DNA from: Leptoclinus maculatus
Taxonomy: Eukaryota > Chordata > Actinopteri > Perciformes > Stichaeidae
Direction: 5' to 3'
Length of the DNA stretch: 64,000 nucleotides
Assembly (NCBI GenBank): GCA_032191485.1
Contig: JAVDOI010000003.1
Coordinates: 1,364,001-1,428,000, forward strand
The position numbers and the translations under genes are program-made. The notes beneath the pieces are model-generated. The model was not told where the DNA came from. It ran no database searches and saw only the letters and a list, made by a program, of their open reading frames with translations. Each line of letters opens with the position of its first letter. Positions within the stretch are counted from its first letter, which is position 1. Below are positions 11,893-22,652 of the stretch, in pieces.

Positions 11893-13860
11893 CATGAACG
11901 TTACTGATGAACAACGGCCTGACTCCTGGGAACACAACACTTCTTCTGAAGGTAAGCATGCTACATGGTTTATTACAGTCGGAGAGGAGAGTAAAAGCTT
12001 TCTTGAACGGTCAACGTTAAGGTTACCTTAAGGTTTTAAAATGAGGTTATGGCTCTCTACGGTAAGCAGTTGAGTTAGCGTCATGTCAGCTAACGTTAAA
12101 TTTGAATTTGAGGCTTTGTTTTCTGCAGTTTTGTGTCGCCCTTGCAAAAACGAGTCATTCAACGTTAAGAGTAAGTTAACTTAGCTATCTAATGAGTTGA
12201 GAGAGTTTACTTTTCGTCGATGTAACGTGGGTTATGGGTTTCTGTGTTGAACATTAGCTAGCTTACTTTACCAAAGGTTTGCTAAGTAAATGCTTACTGG
12301 TAATTTCTGTGGCAAGTCGGTTAAAACATCAAGGGGTTATGTGTTTCATTGTGAACTTTATTTAAGTGTGTTGAAGCCGGTTGCAAGCAGACCTTTGTTA
12401 GATATGGAGCGTTTAAGGCTCATTTCTACCAGAGGCATAACGGTAACATATCAGCTACAGCTAACGTTACTGTTGGGACAGCTGTTAACGTTACCGCTTA
12501 TAAGCTGTCTGTTAATGTTAGCGCTTATAAATGTGCTATGTCTGTTAACGTTACCGCTCATAAATGCGCTATGGCGTTATGTGAACGCAAGTGTCCAGAC
12601 ACAAAGTAGCTAATTATTAAAGTGAGTGGATGGTAAAATGTTTTCACGGTCAGATCTTCATTTACCGCCCACATGTCACGGAGACACAAAGATTTAGCAG
12701 ACAGCAGTGTTAGTGACATGTACAGAGAATCTGCTTCTCCTCAGTCATCAGCTGTTGCAACTGAATCACATGACTGTGGCCCTCACGTGCATGACTCAGA
12801 AAATGTTACAGAGACCGGCACAGATATTGGTGATATGGATATTTCTGAAAACTTCAGTGATCTTTTTCTCTGTTTATTCTACTTTAAATTGCAGGGACAG
12901 TTTCTACTACCTGCTTGGACCAAACTAACTTCACTGTTTAAAAATGACACACCATTATCAGATGAGGACATCAGCAAAGTTTGTGAGTCATTGAGGGCCA
13001 ATGAGGACAGCATACTTAAGAGCTCAGTCTTTCAAAAAAGGGTTAAAATATGTGGACCCTAAGAAAATGTTTTTAGGACGAGATGAGAACAGGACTGATA
13101 TGTTTGCATATTATGTGCCTGTGAAAGAGACTTTGTTGGAAAATGTTTGTTGGAATCTGATCTGTGGAAGAACTGTGTGTCAGGAGAGCACTCAACTGAG
13201 TCTCCCTCAGAGTCAGATGTTCTAAGCGACATTAGTGATGGTCAGAAATCCAATGATTTTTTTTGGTCAAAATCCATCATGCTTCAAGCTAGTACTATAC
13301 CAGGATGCTTTTGAAGTTGTTGACCCTTTAGGCTCTGCAAAGACAATACATAAAATATTAGCTGTCTATGTATCTGATGCTAATTTGCCAGTTCATGTAA
13401 GGTCTGACACAAACCACATATCACTTGTTTTATTGTGTAGAGAAAGATTTCAAAACATTTGGGCATGCTAAGGTGTTCTCTGAATTACTAACAGACTTGA
13501 AGGATTTGGAGGAGAACGGGATTGTAGTATCAGATGAAACAGTAGTCAAAGGAACCTTGTATTGCATTGCAGGAGATAATTTGGGCTCTCATGCATTCAC
13601 TGAACATTTCAGTCACTCACAATATTTCTGTACTGCCTAATAACCTGATCTGAATTTCAGGGTGACGATCCAAATCTGTGCGGACCAGAGCGCACCATTG
13701 ACAGCTACAACTCTGCTGTTGATCGCCTCCAGACCCAAGATAAACCAGATGTGGAAGGGGTAAAGTTCAAGTCAGTATTCAATTCTTTGAAATACTTGAA
13801 TGTCTGTCAAAAGAAAGACTATTTGTTTCAGTGCTTTTGTGAAACTTCTTGAAGGCAGGT
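11893..13860 (+). pseudogene. Decayed multi-exon transposase-like gene of the CACTG element
   Basis: A first exon starts at the ATG at 11893 (MNVTDEQRPDSWEHNTSSE) and ends at a GTAAGC donor. A C2H2-like zinc domain follows at 12310-12440 (CGKSVKTSRGYVFHCEL, then after a frameshift GCKQTFVRYGAFKAHFYQRH). The central region runs 12673-13225 (LQGQFLLPAWTKL, FAYYVPVKETL). A conserved core lies at 13270-13640 (LYQDAFEVVDPLGSAK, HISLVLLC, GTLYCIAGDNLGSH, HSQYFC). After a stop and an AG, a further exon at about 13663-13800 reads DPNLCGPERTIDSYNSAV and FKSVFNSLKYLNVCQ. This set is familiar from large multicopy teleost proteins that I associate with EnSpm-like transposons. Several frameshifts and stops rule out function. 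Confidence 0.6.
12478..12575 (+). repeat. 33-bp in-frame tandem repeat
   Basis: About three copies of CTGTTAACGTTACCGCT-type units of 33 bp lie in the frame that continues from the zinc domain. They encode successive 11-residue blocks such as SVNVSAYKCAM and SVNVTAHKCAM. Confidence 0.7.
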
Positions 13861-14164
13861 GGCATTGCTAAGAAGAATCTCCTTTAAAGTAAGTAAATTG
13901 TACACATATCTAACAAATATCTGAACATTTGAATTGGTACAAGAGCAGTTTGTGCAGATAATTAAGACAATTTACTCTAATCTTGTAACATTTAATTAAT
14001 TTGCTCCTGCCACCTTTCAGACATTGCATTCAAACTCCAGTGGTTGTGGACTTGGATGAGAACAACTTGCTGGCTTTTATGACAACCAGGAAAACGGTGA
14101 GATTTTAATCCATTTAAATGCCAAAAGCAAGCAGTTGTTTTTTTTACTTTTAAAGATGATTTTT

Positions 14165-14310
14165 TGTCATTCGTGTTTTATTGGACAGCAGAAGTAGAGA
14201 GACAGGAACCACAGTGGAGTGAGAGGGGATGATCTGCAGCAAAGGGCCCAACGGGAATCAAACCTTTGTTGCAGCGATAACAATATGTGGTACGGGCTAA
14301 ACCAGGTGAG
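14165..14310 (-). mobile_element. tRNA-derived SINE, reverse orientation
   Basis: Read on the minus strand, it starts TGGTTTAGCCCGTACC, has a B-box-like GGTTTGATTCCC about 45 bp on, then TTTGCTGCAGATCATCCCCT, and ends near CTGTCCAATAAAA. This is the layout of a common teleost tRNA-derived SINE. The promoter boxes are degenerate. Confidence 0.65.
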
Positions 14311-15069
14311 GCACTGTTTTTATTTTTGAGTGTGAATTTAGCCATTTCATTTTAATTTGCAACCTTTGTATTGAAAAGAGTAAAAGTTGATGCTTGAGAT
14401 GATTTCATCTTTCACTTAAGAGGATGTATGTCCACCCCTTGTCTTTTTTCTCTTCATTCTTTCTTTCAGGTGTGATTACGACTACCAGCGGTTGTACTTC
14501 AGATGGACCTCATCACCCTCTTTGCTGTCCTACTAGTGTAACCTTATGATCGGATACATACAAGTTTTGTCAAGGATAAACAGTGGTAAGTTCAATGTAT
14601 GTTAATTTAACAAGAGAAGGCTTTAGGCTCTTCTATTTTTGTAAGCACTGTGTAGCCATTTCATGTTCAAACAGTGTATGCATGTATTGTTGATGTTAAG
14701 CACTGCATAAACCTAGGTATTGCATAATCCAATGTGATTTTAACTTCTTGCCAGAATAACCTTTTTTTGACATACTGTGAATTTATTTTGACTTTATTGA
14801 CATACCATACATATTATGGCTATTTCTTATTCATGAATCATATTTGTAGCTTGACCTTTTTATGAAATCTTTAACCCTACTCTTTGTTTACCCTTTTGTA
14901 AGTTTGTTCTGTTTTACCCTCTTTAATGTTTTGTGTTTTTATAGTTTGATTGTTTTTTGTGTGAAGTATGTGAGAACCATTTTGCAACTGTGTAAGTGCT
15001 ATATAAAGTTAGTTAGGCCCAGTTTTGTTATATTGGTTTCAATACACTGTTAGTCCCTAATCCTCCCTT
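14311..15069. other. Interior of the CACTG element, no ORF recognised
   Basis: This is AT-rich DNA with possible exon remnants around 14470-14580 (after a TTTCAG acceptor). I cannot assign any domain. Confidence 0.35.
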
Positions 15070-15765
15070 GGACAAACCGAACAGGGACGTAACAATGAGC
15101 TAGTTGGACATTTTCAGGTTGAAGATGGACTCAAAATCAACTCCCAAACCTACTGCCAGTTTTTAGAAGACACTTTTTTCAAGCAGTGGTACAAGAAAAG
15201 GTCTGCATCTTCCAAGAAGACCATGATTTTTATGCAGGACAATGCTCCATTGCATGCATCCAAGTACTCTACTGCATGGCTAGCCAGTAAAGGCCTTAAA
15301 GGTGAAAGAATAATGACATGGCCCCCTTCCTCACCTGACCTAAACCCTATTGAGAACTTGTGGGCCCTTCTTAAACGGGAGATTTACGGTGAAGGAAAAC
15401 AGTCCACCTCTCTGAACAGTGTCTGGGAGGCTGTGGTTGATCGTCAACAGATCAAGAAAGTGACAGAATCCATGAATGGAAGGCTTATTACGGTTATTGA
15501 AAAGAAGGGGGGGCTATATTGGTCACTGATTTAAAAAGAAAATATCAATAACGTGTATTTGTAAATTTTGAGTTGTTTGTTTATTCTCATTTAGTTGCAT
15601 AATAATTGTGCACACTCTTAAGAAAGCCCAAATCTCACTTTTACTTTCTTAAATATTCAGGTTTGAAGTTTATTAACATTTTGGATTGACCGAGAGCACT
15701 GTAGTTGTTCAATAATAAAATGAATCCTCAAAAATACAACTTGCCTAATAATTGTGCACACAATG
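15070..15765 (+). mobile_element. 5'-truncated Tc1/mariner element
   Basis: The 3' end carries a terminal-repeat-like CCTAATAATTGTGCACACAATG followed by TA. A second TAATAATTGTGCACAC motif sits inside, at about 15600. The 5' terminal repeat and the first part of the transposase are missing. Confidence 0.75.
15097..15534 (+). pseudogene. C-terminal half of a DD37E Tc1-like transposase
   Basis: The frame is open from about 15097 to the stop at 15532-15534. It includes HFQVEDGLKINSQTYCQFLE, then the second catalytic Asp in MIFMQDNAPLHASKYS and the catalytic Glu in SPDLNPIENLW. I count 37 residues between these two, giving DD37E. A typical C-terminus (WPPSSPDLNPIENLWALLKR followed by a GRL segment) follows. 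The N-terminal paired-type helix-turn-helix domains and the first Asp are absent, so it is a fragment although this half lacks stops. The element is nested inside the CACTG transposon. Confidence 0.8.
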
Positions 15766-16188
15766 TATTGCTTGGAGGCATCTGTGTATTTAGGCTGCCT
15801 GTCGACAGAAATTAAACACATGCTGATGATGCCTTAGTGCTGAAATGTGTAATTTGTTTCCATTCGACCTGATAGTTATTACTCCATGCCAATCTTCAGG
15901 CCTCTGCTCGAAAATGTGCTGCCCACACTAAAGAGAGTCCAGCTCTGTAACTACAAGGTCTATTTGAATAATTTTTGGATGTATACATCAGATACAACAG
16001 TGTGATAGTAATACTTGATGAGGAAATATTGTGTATATGTTACAAGTTTATACTATATGAAGATAGAAAACAGCATAGACTGAAAATCCTTAGGTTCGCC
16101 TGCCAAAAAGCACCCCCATTGTCCAAATGTTATTGAAATAATGTAGCTACCAGCCTAAAACTCTCCAGCATCAAAGTACAGACAATAG

Positions 16189-16643
16189 GCAAGGCAAGGC
16201 AAGGCAAGGCAAGTTTATTTGTATAGCACATTTCAACGACAGGGTAATTCAAAGTGCTTCACATAAAACCATTAAAAGCATCAAAACATAAGGCATAAGA
16301 AAAGGAGATTTAAAAACAATTAAGAACATTCATTGAACATTAAAAACAGTCATTAAAACATTAAAAAGCAGTGTAAGAAATAAAATACAGTAGTAAAATG
16401 CAGAAATGCAGCTGATTGATTAATATCCTTGAATCTGGTTCAATTAAAGGCAGCAGCAAACAGAAAAGTCTTCAATCTTGATTTAAAGGAGCTGAGGGTC
16501 TCAGCAGACCTGCAGCTTTCTGGGACTTTGTTCCAGATATTTGGGGCAGAAAAACTGAACGCTGCTTCTCCATGTTTAGTTCTGACTCTGGGAACAGAAA
16601 GTAGACCGGTCCCAGACGACCTAATACTACGTATGCACAGCAA
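16189..16643 (-). mobile_element. 5'-truncated L2-type LINE, 3' end
   Basis: The minus-strand frame 16643-16440 encodes the LINE ORF2 C-terminus (FSFSAPNIWNKVPESCR, ETLSSFKSRLKTFLF). It resembles the end of the larger L2-type LINE at 34443. The 3' UTR follows, and the copy ends in a TTGCC/CAAGG pentamer array at 16191-16213, a microsatellite-type LINE tail. Everything upstream of the ORF2 C-terminus is missing. Confidence 0.75.
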
Positions 16644-16659
16644 TTCTTACCTTGATTGA

Positions 16660-17560
16660 GTGAAGTATGCCTGATTTTTAGACGTTTGAAGATTACATTT
16701 CAGCCGAGATTCACATTTTGGTTGCAGCTGCAACAGCTTTTCCATTGTACTTTTATATACTATATAACTATATATTTCACTTGTTTATCACTAATATTGC
16801 TCAAGGACAACATCATACAGCAGTTTGGCACAATTTTGTGCCAAATTTTTTAAATTAAAATTAATTAATTTTAATTATTACACCATTAGACCACCATTAC
16901 ATTTTTCCTCTCGCGCACCCCCACTTTGGGAATCCCTGTTCTAGGTCATTCGAGCTCAGTTTATCAGCAGAAGGCAGTAAATGTTTCTCTGTGTAGGCAT
17001 CATGCTGAAGCACTGCATCAATCTAACTTTGCCTCTGTTTCTGTTTTTGGGTGCAGAGAGGATCATTCCAGTCCTCAGTGAATGCCTGATGGTCAACATA
17101 CGAGTCCTCAAGCAGAACTGGTGAAAATACACGCTTCAAGTTCCAGCTTCCTGAACTTCATGTCCATGTGAGACTCTACCATGTTGAGTGCCCTCTTCAG
17201 TCAAGTCTGGACTCAGTGACTCATTACTCTTGATCAACTCAGGGCAAGTGGCTAATCTTTTCATGTTTATTCATGGATTATCCTTCATATAAATGGACAC
17301 ATGCTGTTTCTTCAAGATCTCAACACTGCTTTGTGAGTATATTGTACAAGATATATCAGTTCAACCTGTTTTTCACAGAGAATGTTAGTTTCTTAAGGTT
17401 TATCAATGATGGTCTGTACCTTGATTTACAATATGCTTTATTTGATATTTCCTTTGTAATTTACAATAATCAGAAGTTGACTGAAATCTATGCCAACCAA
17501 TTGTATTACGTTCTACGTTGTACCGTATTTTTGTACCGTGATGTCTTACACATTGTCACT
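16660..17560. other. Right interior of the CACTG element
   Basis: No reliable coding sequence. A GTGCAG acceptor near 17055 precedes a short open stretch that could be the last transposase exon, but no domain is visible. Confidence 0.3.
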
Positions 17561-17969
17561 ATATTTTTTACGGTAAAGTTCTGGCAACCACAGCTGCCGG
17601 TAATTTACTGTTAAGTTGCACTTTTCAATAAAGTACCGTAATAGATCGTACAGTTGTACTGTGTTTTTTACTGAGAAAAACTGTAATTAGCTTCACAGTA
17701 TAGTTGCTGTTTATAAAGTGATTTACCGTAAACACGTTTATAACATGGCTGTTATTTCTAAAGCAAATTACCGTAAACAGGTTTATGAAATATCTGTTTT
17801 TAATAGTAATTTACCGTAAACAAAAAGCAGTTCTCAACTGTGAAATCTACGGTTGCAAAAAAAACATACCGTGATGTATTATACATTCTCACTTTATTTT
17901 TTACGGTGAAGTTCTGGCAACCACAGCTGCCAGTATTTTACCGTATATTACATAGAATTTTTTACAGTG
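17561..17969. repeat. Subterminal repeats of the CACTG element
   Basis: GTTCTGGCAACCACAGCTGC occurs twice (near 17579 and 17912), and TTACCGTAAACA recurs several times in the last 400 bp. Such arrays are usual transposase-binding regions in CACTA elements. Confidence 0.65.
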
Positions 17970-18023
17970 TAGGTTGAAGGTCCACTGCGGCTCCCGGGCC
18001 TTGCAGACCCCAAAGAAGCCCTC

Positions 18024-18831
18024 CTACGAAAGCAAGGCTGCCTGCCCGTTGCGCAGGTCGTTGGAGCTGTGGCGAGTGTAGAGTTGGTAGGCGTGAGAGG
18101 ACCAGCGGCCCAAGGCCTTGATGAGGTGGTCCGGGACTCCTCTGCTCGCCGCGGTGGTATGCGAAAGGAGTGGCCGGAGAAGGAGTCTGGATTGATCCCG
18201 GAGGCGGGGCCGGTTAGGACTTCCCTGAAGCGTGAAAGGAACCAGGATCGGTTGGCGATGCGGCCTGTCTCGGTGATGAACAGTGGTTCGTGGGGGAAGG
18301 TTGTAGGTAGTGCATGAGGGGTTCGTAGGGGCTCAGGGCTGAGTTTAATTTGAAGTATAGTACGGGGACCAGTTTACCGGTCTGGTTTGTTTTGCTCCGT
18401 TTGAGCAAATAGGCTAGGCAATCTTCGGAGACGGGGTAGAGGTCGGATATGCAAGGGTGGAGGCTAGGGTTAAATTTGGCTGAGTGGGAGGTGAATTCTG
18501 AGCATCGCAGGAAGCCGAAGAAGGCAAGTAGAAACATGGATTCTAGGGTGCGTGCTAGTTGGATGGGAAGGTGATTGGAGCGGAGGGTGGCGATGCAGCG
18601 GGAAACAAGGTCAGAGGTTAGCGGGAGACTGCGGGGAGACTGCGGGGAGTCGTCGGAGGCGTTCGGCGCTGGAGGCCTTTGATGAGCAAGGACAGCTGGC
18701 AGAACGTTGCAGGGGGAGCCGGTGAGTAGTTTTGCAAAGAAGTTGATGCCGCTGAGGTAGACCTTGATGGTGGATATCTTGGTGCGGAGAGTCGAGTGGG
18801 TGTGGTAGATGAAGCTGCATAGGGAGGCCAC
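18024..18831 (-). pseudogene. Tyrosine recombinase of the Ngaro element, frameshifted
   Basis: The long frame (18831-18214) holds the arm region (ISTIKVYLSGINFFAKLL) and the first catalytic Arg in FLRCSEFT. Downstream, GHSFR supplies the His-x-x-Arg pair. After a one-base shift near 18150 come GRWSS and the nucleophile Tyr within HAYQLYTRHS, with a stop at 18026-18024. All the expected catalytic residues can therefore be located, but two breaks split the protein. In this class the recombinase inserts a circular cDNA. Confidence 0.8.
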
Positions 18832-18977
18832 GCCGAAGGAAGGGAATGGGAGGTTGAATGCGGTATGGAAGGAGCGGAAGGAATTCCAGGCCGTCCACTA
18901 GGTGGAGAGGGTGCCGGAGGCTAGGCTGGAGATGATGGCTTGTTGGGACAGAGAGACGAGTTCTGCGATGGTTGGTT

Positions 18978-20598
18978 TCAGATGAGATATATCGTGTCGG
19001 AAAATGGTGGGACCGGGGTTGGGTTCTCTTCCGCGTCTGGAGCTAAGGTTCTGAAGATCTGGAAGGAGAAGCGAGACAGGGAGTCAGCGACGGAGTTATG
19101 GTGGCCGGGGACGTGTTTAGCTCTGAGGATGAATCGGTGGGTGACCGACAGCCACGTGAGACGGCGTATGAAGGGCATGATCGCGGGAGAGTTTGACCGG
19201 CCTTTGTTAATGACGTTGACTACGGCAGTGTTATCTGAATAGACTAGTATGGATCTTTTCAACCACTCGTGCCCCCACAGGAGAGCGGCGATGACGACTG
19301 GATATATTTCGTGGACCGCCGAAGACGAACGGAGGGGGCTTTGGATGAAGTTGAGGAATTCGATGGGCCATTTGGCTGAAAACCATCGTCTGCCGTGGTA
19401 CCCCCCAAAACCGGCTGAAGGAGCGGTGTCGGTGAAGAGCTGAATGTCTTCGGGGTTGGAGAGTTGGTCGTCGTAAAAGAAGGTGATGCCGTTCCAGTTG
19501 GATAGGAGATGCTGCCACATCTGCATCTCTGCTCTGGAGGGGGTGTCCAGGGGGACTGAATCGGTAAGTGCGGGTGAGGATGATGCGAGGGAGAGCAAGT
19601 GTGAGATGAAGGAGCGGCCCTGGGGAATAATGCGCAGGGCGAAGTTCAGGTGTCCCAGGAGGGAGAGCAGTTGTCGTTTGGTGCAGGAGGGAGTGAGGAG
19701 AAAGTTTTGTAGGAGGATTATAATACGGAGTTTCTCGGCCGGCAAGGAAGCTTGGAACTGGACGGTGTCGAGAGTAATCCCGAGGAACTCCAAGGTGTGT
19801 GAAGGGCCTTCTGTTTTCCCTTTGGAAAGAGGGACGCCGAGCTGGGCGAAGACTGATATCATGGTCGAAAGGCCCTGGGCTGGAGGTGATGAATGGGGAG
19901 TTATGACTAGGAAGTCGTCTAGCAGGTGGACCAGGTGGGGGATTTTGTGGTTGTTGGAAAGTATCCAAAACAAGGCCTCTGATAGTGAGTCGAATAGTTT
20001 GGGGCTGCTCTTGCAGCCGAAGGTGAGTCTCACGGCAAAGTAGTAGGCGTCCTTCCAGTGGACGCCGAAGAGGCACCAGAAGTCCGGATGGATGGGGAGG
20101 ATTTTGAAAGCGTGTGCTACGTCTGTTTTGGCGAGCCAGGCGTCTCTGCCGGCAGGTTTCGTGAGGGAAATGGCGTGGTTTATGGTGGCATATTTCAGGG
20201 AGAAATCTTCGCTGGGGATTAAGCTGTTTATGCTCGGAATTAGGTCGCCGTGGGGGGCTGAGAGGTCGATGATTATTTAAATGTTTTTTGCCGGAGTATT
20301 TCCTGGTTGCTATGCCTACGGGGCTGATGCGGAAATTTAGGAATGGTGGATGTGGGAATGGGCCGGCCATGAATCCCTCTTTTACCTCTGTGGCTAGTAG
20401 GGAGTCAACTGTGTCGGGTTCCCTTTGGGCGGACTGTAGGTTTTTGCACTGGAAGGGAACTGATGGGGGGGAGATAGTCCCCGGATGGAAGCCTTCTAGG
20501 ATGCCTGAAATGAGGAAGCTGACGAAGTGTGGGTCTGGATGGTTTTTGAGGGCTTGTTTTAACGCTTGGACGTTTATGGGGGTTGATGCAGACGTCAT
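18978..20598 (-). pseudogene. Reverse transcriptase-RNase H of the Ngaro element, frameshifted
   Basis: The N-terminal part reads from 20598 to about 20270. A one-frame shift near 20270 then moves the RT palm into the frame that continues to 18978. Visible motifs are LTFGCKSSPKLFDSL, the catalytic LLDDFLVI (the YxDD equivalent), and LEFLGITLD in the thumb region. RNase H follows, with LFTDTAPSAGFGG (first Asp), the HEIYPVV Glu, YSDNTAVV (Asp) and ADSLSR (final Asp). The order RT-RH followed by a recombinase, without an integrase or protease, separates it from Gypsy and Copia. The frameshift makes this copy non-functional. Confidence 0.85.
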
Positions 20599-20619
20599 AG
20601 TTTGATGCGGACGTCATAG

Positions 20620-22497
20620 TCATAGTCTTGTCGGGTTATGGGGGCACGCTGGGTGGGAATGGGCGCCGCCGCAGAAGGAGAAGGTATGGAGATTTCTGCA
20701 CTGGGACATGTTGCATCCGGACTCGTTGAAGTTGCATATGCTCCCTTGAAGCATTACTGGTCGGCCTCTCCTGTCTATGCCCTGGGGCAGGGGCATGCTG
20801 GCCTTAGGCGGTGCGAATTTGGGAGTTCGGTTTATGGGAGGGGTCGTGGTTGGCGACTGAGTGGTGGCTGGAGATTGGCTTAGGGTTTGTGGTTTGATGG
20901 AGATGGTGCACATGGTGGCGGGGCGGGAAGGATCTCCGCATTGCTTTGCAGGGGAGGGCTGGTCGGGCGGCGAAGATGCGGCAGTAGAGTTCCTGGTCGA
21001 GGGTGCCCCAGTAGGTGGCCTGGTTGAGCTGAAAGAGCCGGGCTGTGGCTTCTGAAGCGAAGTGGATGTGATATTGGTAGAAGCTTGAGCCACCGAAACG
21101 GAGAGCCAGGTCGAGGATTATGGTTAATTGTCTAGCTCTGCCCTCCTGGCTGGAAAGGGGGTGCAGAGGACATCTCTATACAGGGAGAAGGCGTATGCGA
21201 ACTCGAGCGGGGTGAGGTCTTTGGAGCGAGCTGGCACTGGAGAGCGCATGATGATGAGGCTTTCATGGCAATCGATCACCCTGGGTGCGGCGTGTTGGTG
21301 GAGGGGAGGGAGAATGAGTTGTGCCAGGTCGACGTATTTACCGGAGATTATTTGTTGGCGAAGGTTCGCGGCAGCGGGGGAAGGTTTTTGTGCTGGTATG
21401 TTGGTTGGAGGAATCGCTGTCGCCAAGGAGAACTGCTGGGTTTTGTTGTTGAAGTGGGAGGAGGGGGACTGGCATCCCTGTGCCGGTGGCGGGACCGCAA
21501 GGCTGCTGGTTTGGAGGAATGGGAAGTAGGTGGGGGGGCAGCGCGGTGCCGGGAGGGAGAGCAAGGGATGGTTGGAGAGTAGAGAAGAAGAAGGTGGGAA
21601 CTGGCATCCCGGTGCCATGAGTAAGCGCGGTAGGAAGAGCATGGGGGTAAACCGCGCCCATCGTTGTGTTGGGGAAGGTCGCTGGGGGCCCCTGGGGTGA
21701 GGGGGTAATAAGCTGGCGGCCCAGCGGCGGAAGGAATGGTGAAAGTACGGGCTGATGGATCCAAGCTGGAAAGTGAGGTGGAATACTGTGGAGGTTGGAG
21801 GGAGGAAGAAGGAATTGGCATCCCGGTGCTGCTATGGAAGGTTGGGTTTGCTTGGGATCGCTGCAGGCCTGGCAACCCGTAACTTTGTGGGGGGCAGGGT
21901 GCGTGGTTGCGTCGCAGTCGTTGCGCCGTTGTGTTTTGAATAGCAATGAGTTTTTTGCTTGGCGAGACGTTTGGGAGGTTGTGAGGAGTTGGAACAATTT
22001 AGCTTTATTGTCAGAGCGATGGTGCGGAATCCCCTTCTCTTTTAGAGTTTTTATCAGGCGGTCCAGTCGGAGATCCTGGCCGGTGGTCCTTCGACTAGGG
22101 GCCTGTCCGGGGAGCGGGAGCGGTGGCTTTGGGCTAGGAAGCTGGAGTCCTCGGAGGTTCTTGGGTTCTCGGAGGTTCGTTGCTGAGCGCTGTGTCCGGA
22201 GCGAGCCACGCTTCCGCTGTCCGCGTCTGGGGGTGGCGGGTCTCCCTCTGCCGCCGGGATGTGGGACCCTGCGAAACGATCGCTGGTCCGAATCTTCGTG
22301 TTGTCTGCTAGAACGGAGAGGAGTACTCTTGACGGGTGGATACGGCTGGCCGGCGTGGTGGAGATCGGCGAGCCCGGCTACGCGTAGGCGGCGTCCCGTG
22401 GGCGGCGGGTGGAGTGCTTCCCCGGGATGTACGGGTGGCCTCGGGGGAGGCGAACTGGCCGTCTTCATCAGATGGCCCGGTGAATGGCAGGTCCATT
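20620..22497 (-). pseudogene. gag-like region of the Ngaro element, frameshifted
   Basis: Three minus-strand frames (22547-21338, 21642-21124, 21093-20620) together form one proline- and serine-rich gag-like protein. A SAP-like stretch (LDRLIKTLKEKGIPHH) lies in the first third. A conserved gag core (residues around DLAQLI to FAYAFSLYRDVL) ends the second. The third ends in a Cys/His cluster (CNMSQCRNLHTFSFC) of the zinc-binding kind found at the C-terminus of tyrosine-recombinase retroelement gag. The likely start is the ATG near 22497. The breaks between frames are small indels, so the protein is not made intact. Its normal role is particle formation and RNA binding. Confidence 0.65.
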
Positions 22498-22534
22498 TTT
22501 TTTCTTCTTCTGCGTGGCGTTCTGGTTCGATGAA

Positions 22535-22652
22535 GAAGCGTGAGCAAGCCGAGGTGTAGAGTTGGTGGGTATATAAAGGAGTGTGGCCGGAAGTGGGGGA
22601 GTGGCTGAGGCGTGGCCCTGCTCCTGAAATTCAGCTACATTTTAGCTTCCAA
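22535..22652 (-). repeat. A1 split direct repeat with possible promoter
   Basis: This is the upstream end of the retrotransposon. A CCTTTATATACCC motif on the minus strand sits about 80 bp in and could serve as a TATA box for the gag-pol transcript that runs leftward. Confidence 0.7.

Larger units (their letters stand above)
9625..17969 (+). mobile_element. CACTG-ended EnSpm/CACTA-like DNA transposon
   Basis: The 8,345-bp insertion begins CACTGTAAGA and ends TTTTACAGTG, with a TA duplicated at both junctions (9623-9624 and 17970-17971). The intact target is visible in B2. CACTG termini and 2-3 bp duplications are typical of the CMC (CACTA) group. Subterminal repeats (TACCGTAAA, GTTCTGGCAACCACAGCTG) crowd the right end. 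The interior holds a zinc-finger ORF, a decayed intron-containing transposase-like gene on the plus strand, and later insertions (LINE, SINEs, Tc1, L2). Superfamily assignment rests on the termini and on my recognition of the protein family. Confidence 0.7.
9517..18011 (-). repeat. B1 split direct repeat, interrupted
   Basis: The two halves, 9517-9624 and 17970-18011, rejoin at a duplicated TA to give the same sequence as B2. This proves that the CACTG element inserted into an already complete retrotransposon. Confidence 0.8.
9160..22652 (-). mobile_element. Ngaro-type tyrosine-recombinase retrotransposon
   Basis: Read on the minus strand, the order is A1 (22652-22535), gag-like ORFs, reverse transcriptase, RNase H, tyrosine recombinase, B1, A2, B2. 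The A and B segments recur as split direct repeats, the layout known for Ngaro/PAT-type elements, rather than ordinary LTRs. Such elements integrate by site-specific recombination and leave no target duplication, consistent with the flanks here. A TTTATATA box in A1 and A2 could be the promoter. The gag, RT and YR frames each carry at least one frameshift, so this copy is inactive. B1 is interrupted by the 8.3-kb CACTG element. Confidence 0.85.

Noticed and set aside
17273..17614. 113-codon plus-strand frame
   Set aside because: It runs into the subterminal repeats of the CACTG element and has low-complexity AT-driven composition.
18940..22559. Several plus-strand frames of 60-254 codons
   Set aside because: They mirror the minus-strand retrotransposon genes and have no family motifs of their own.
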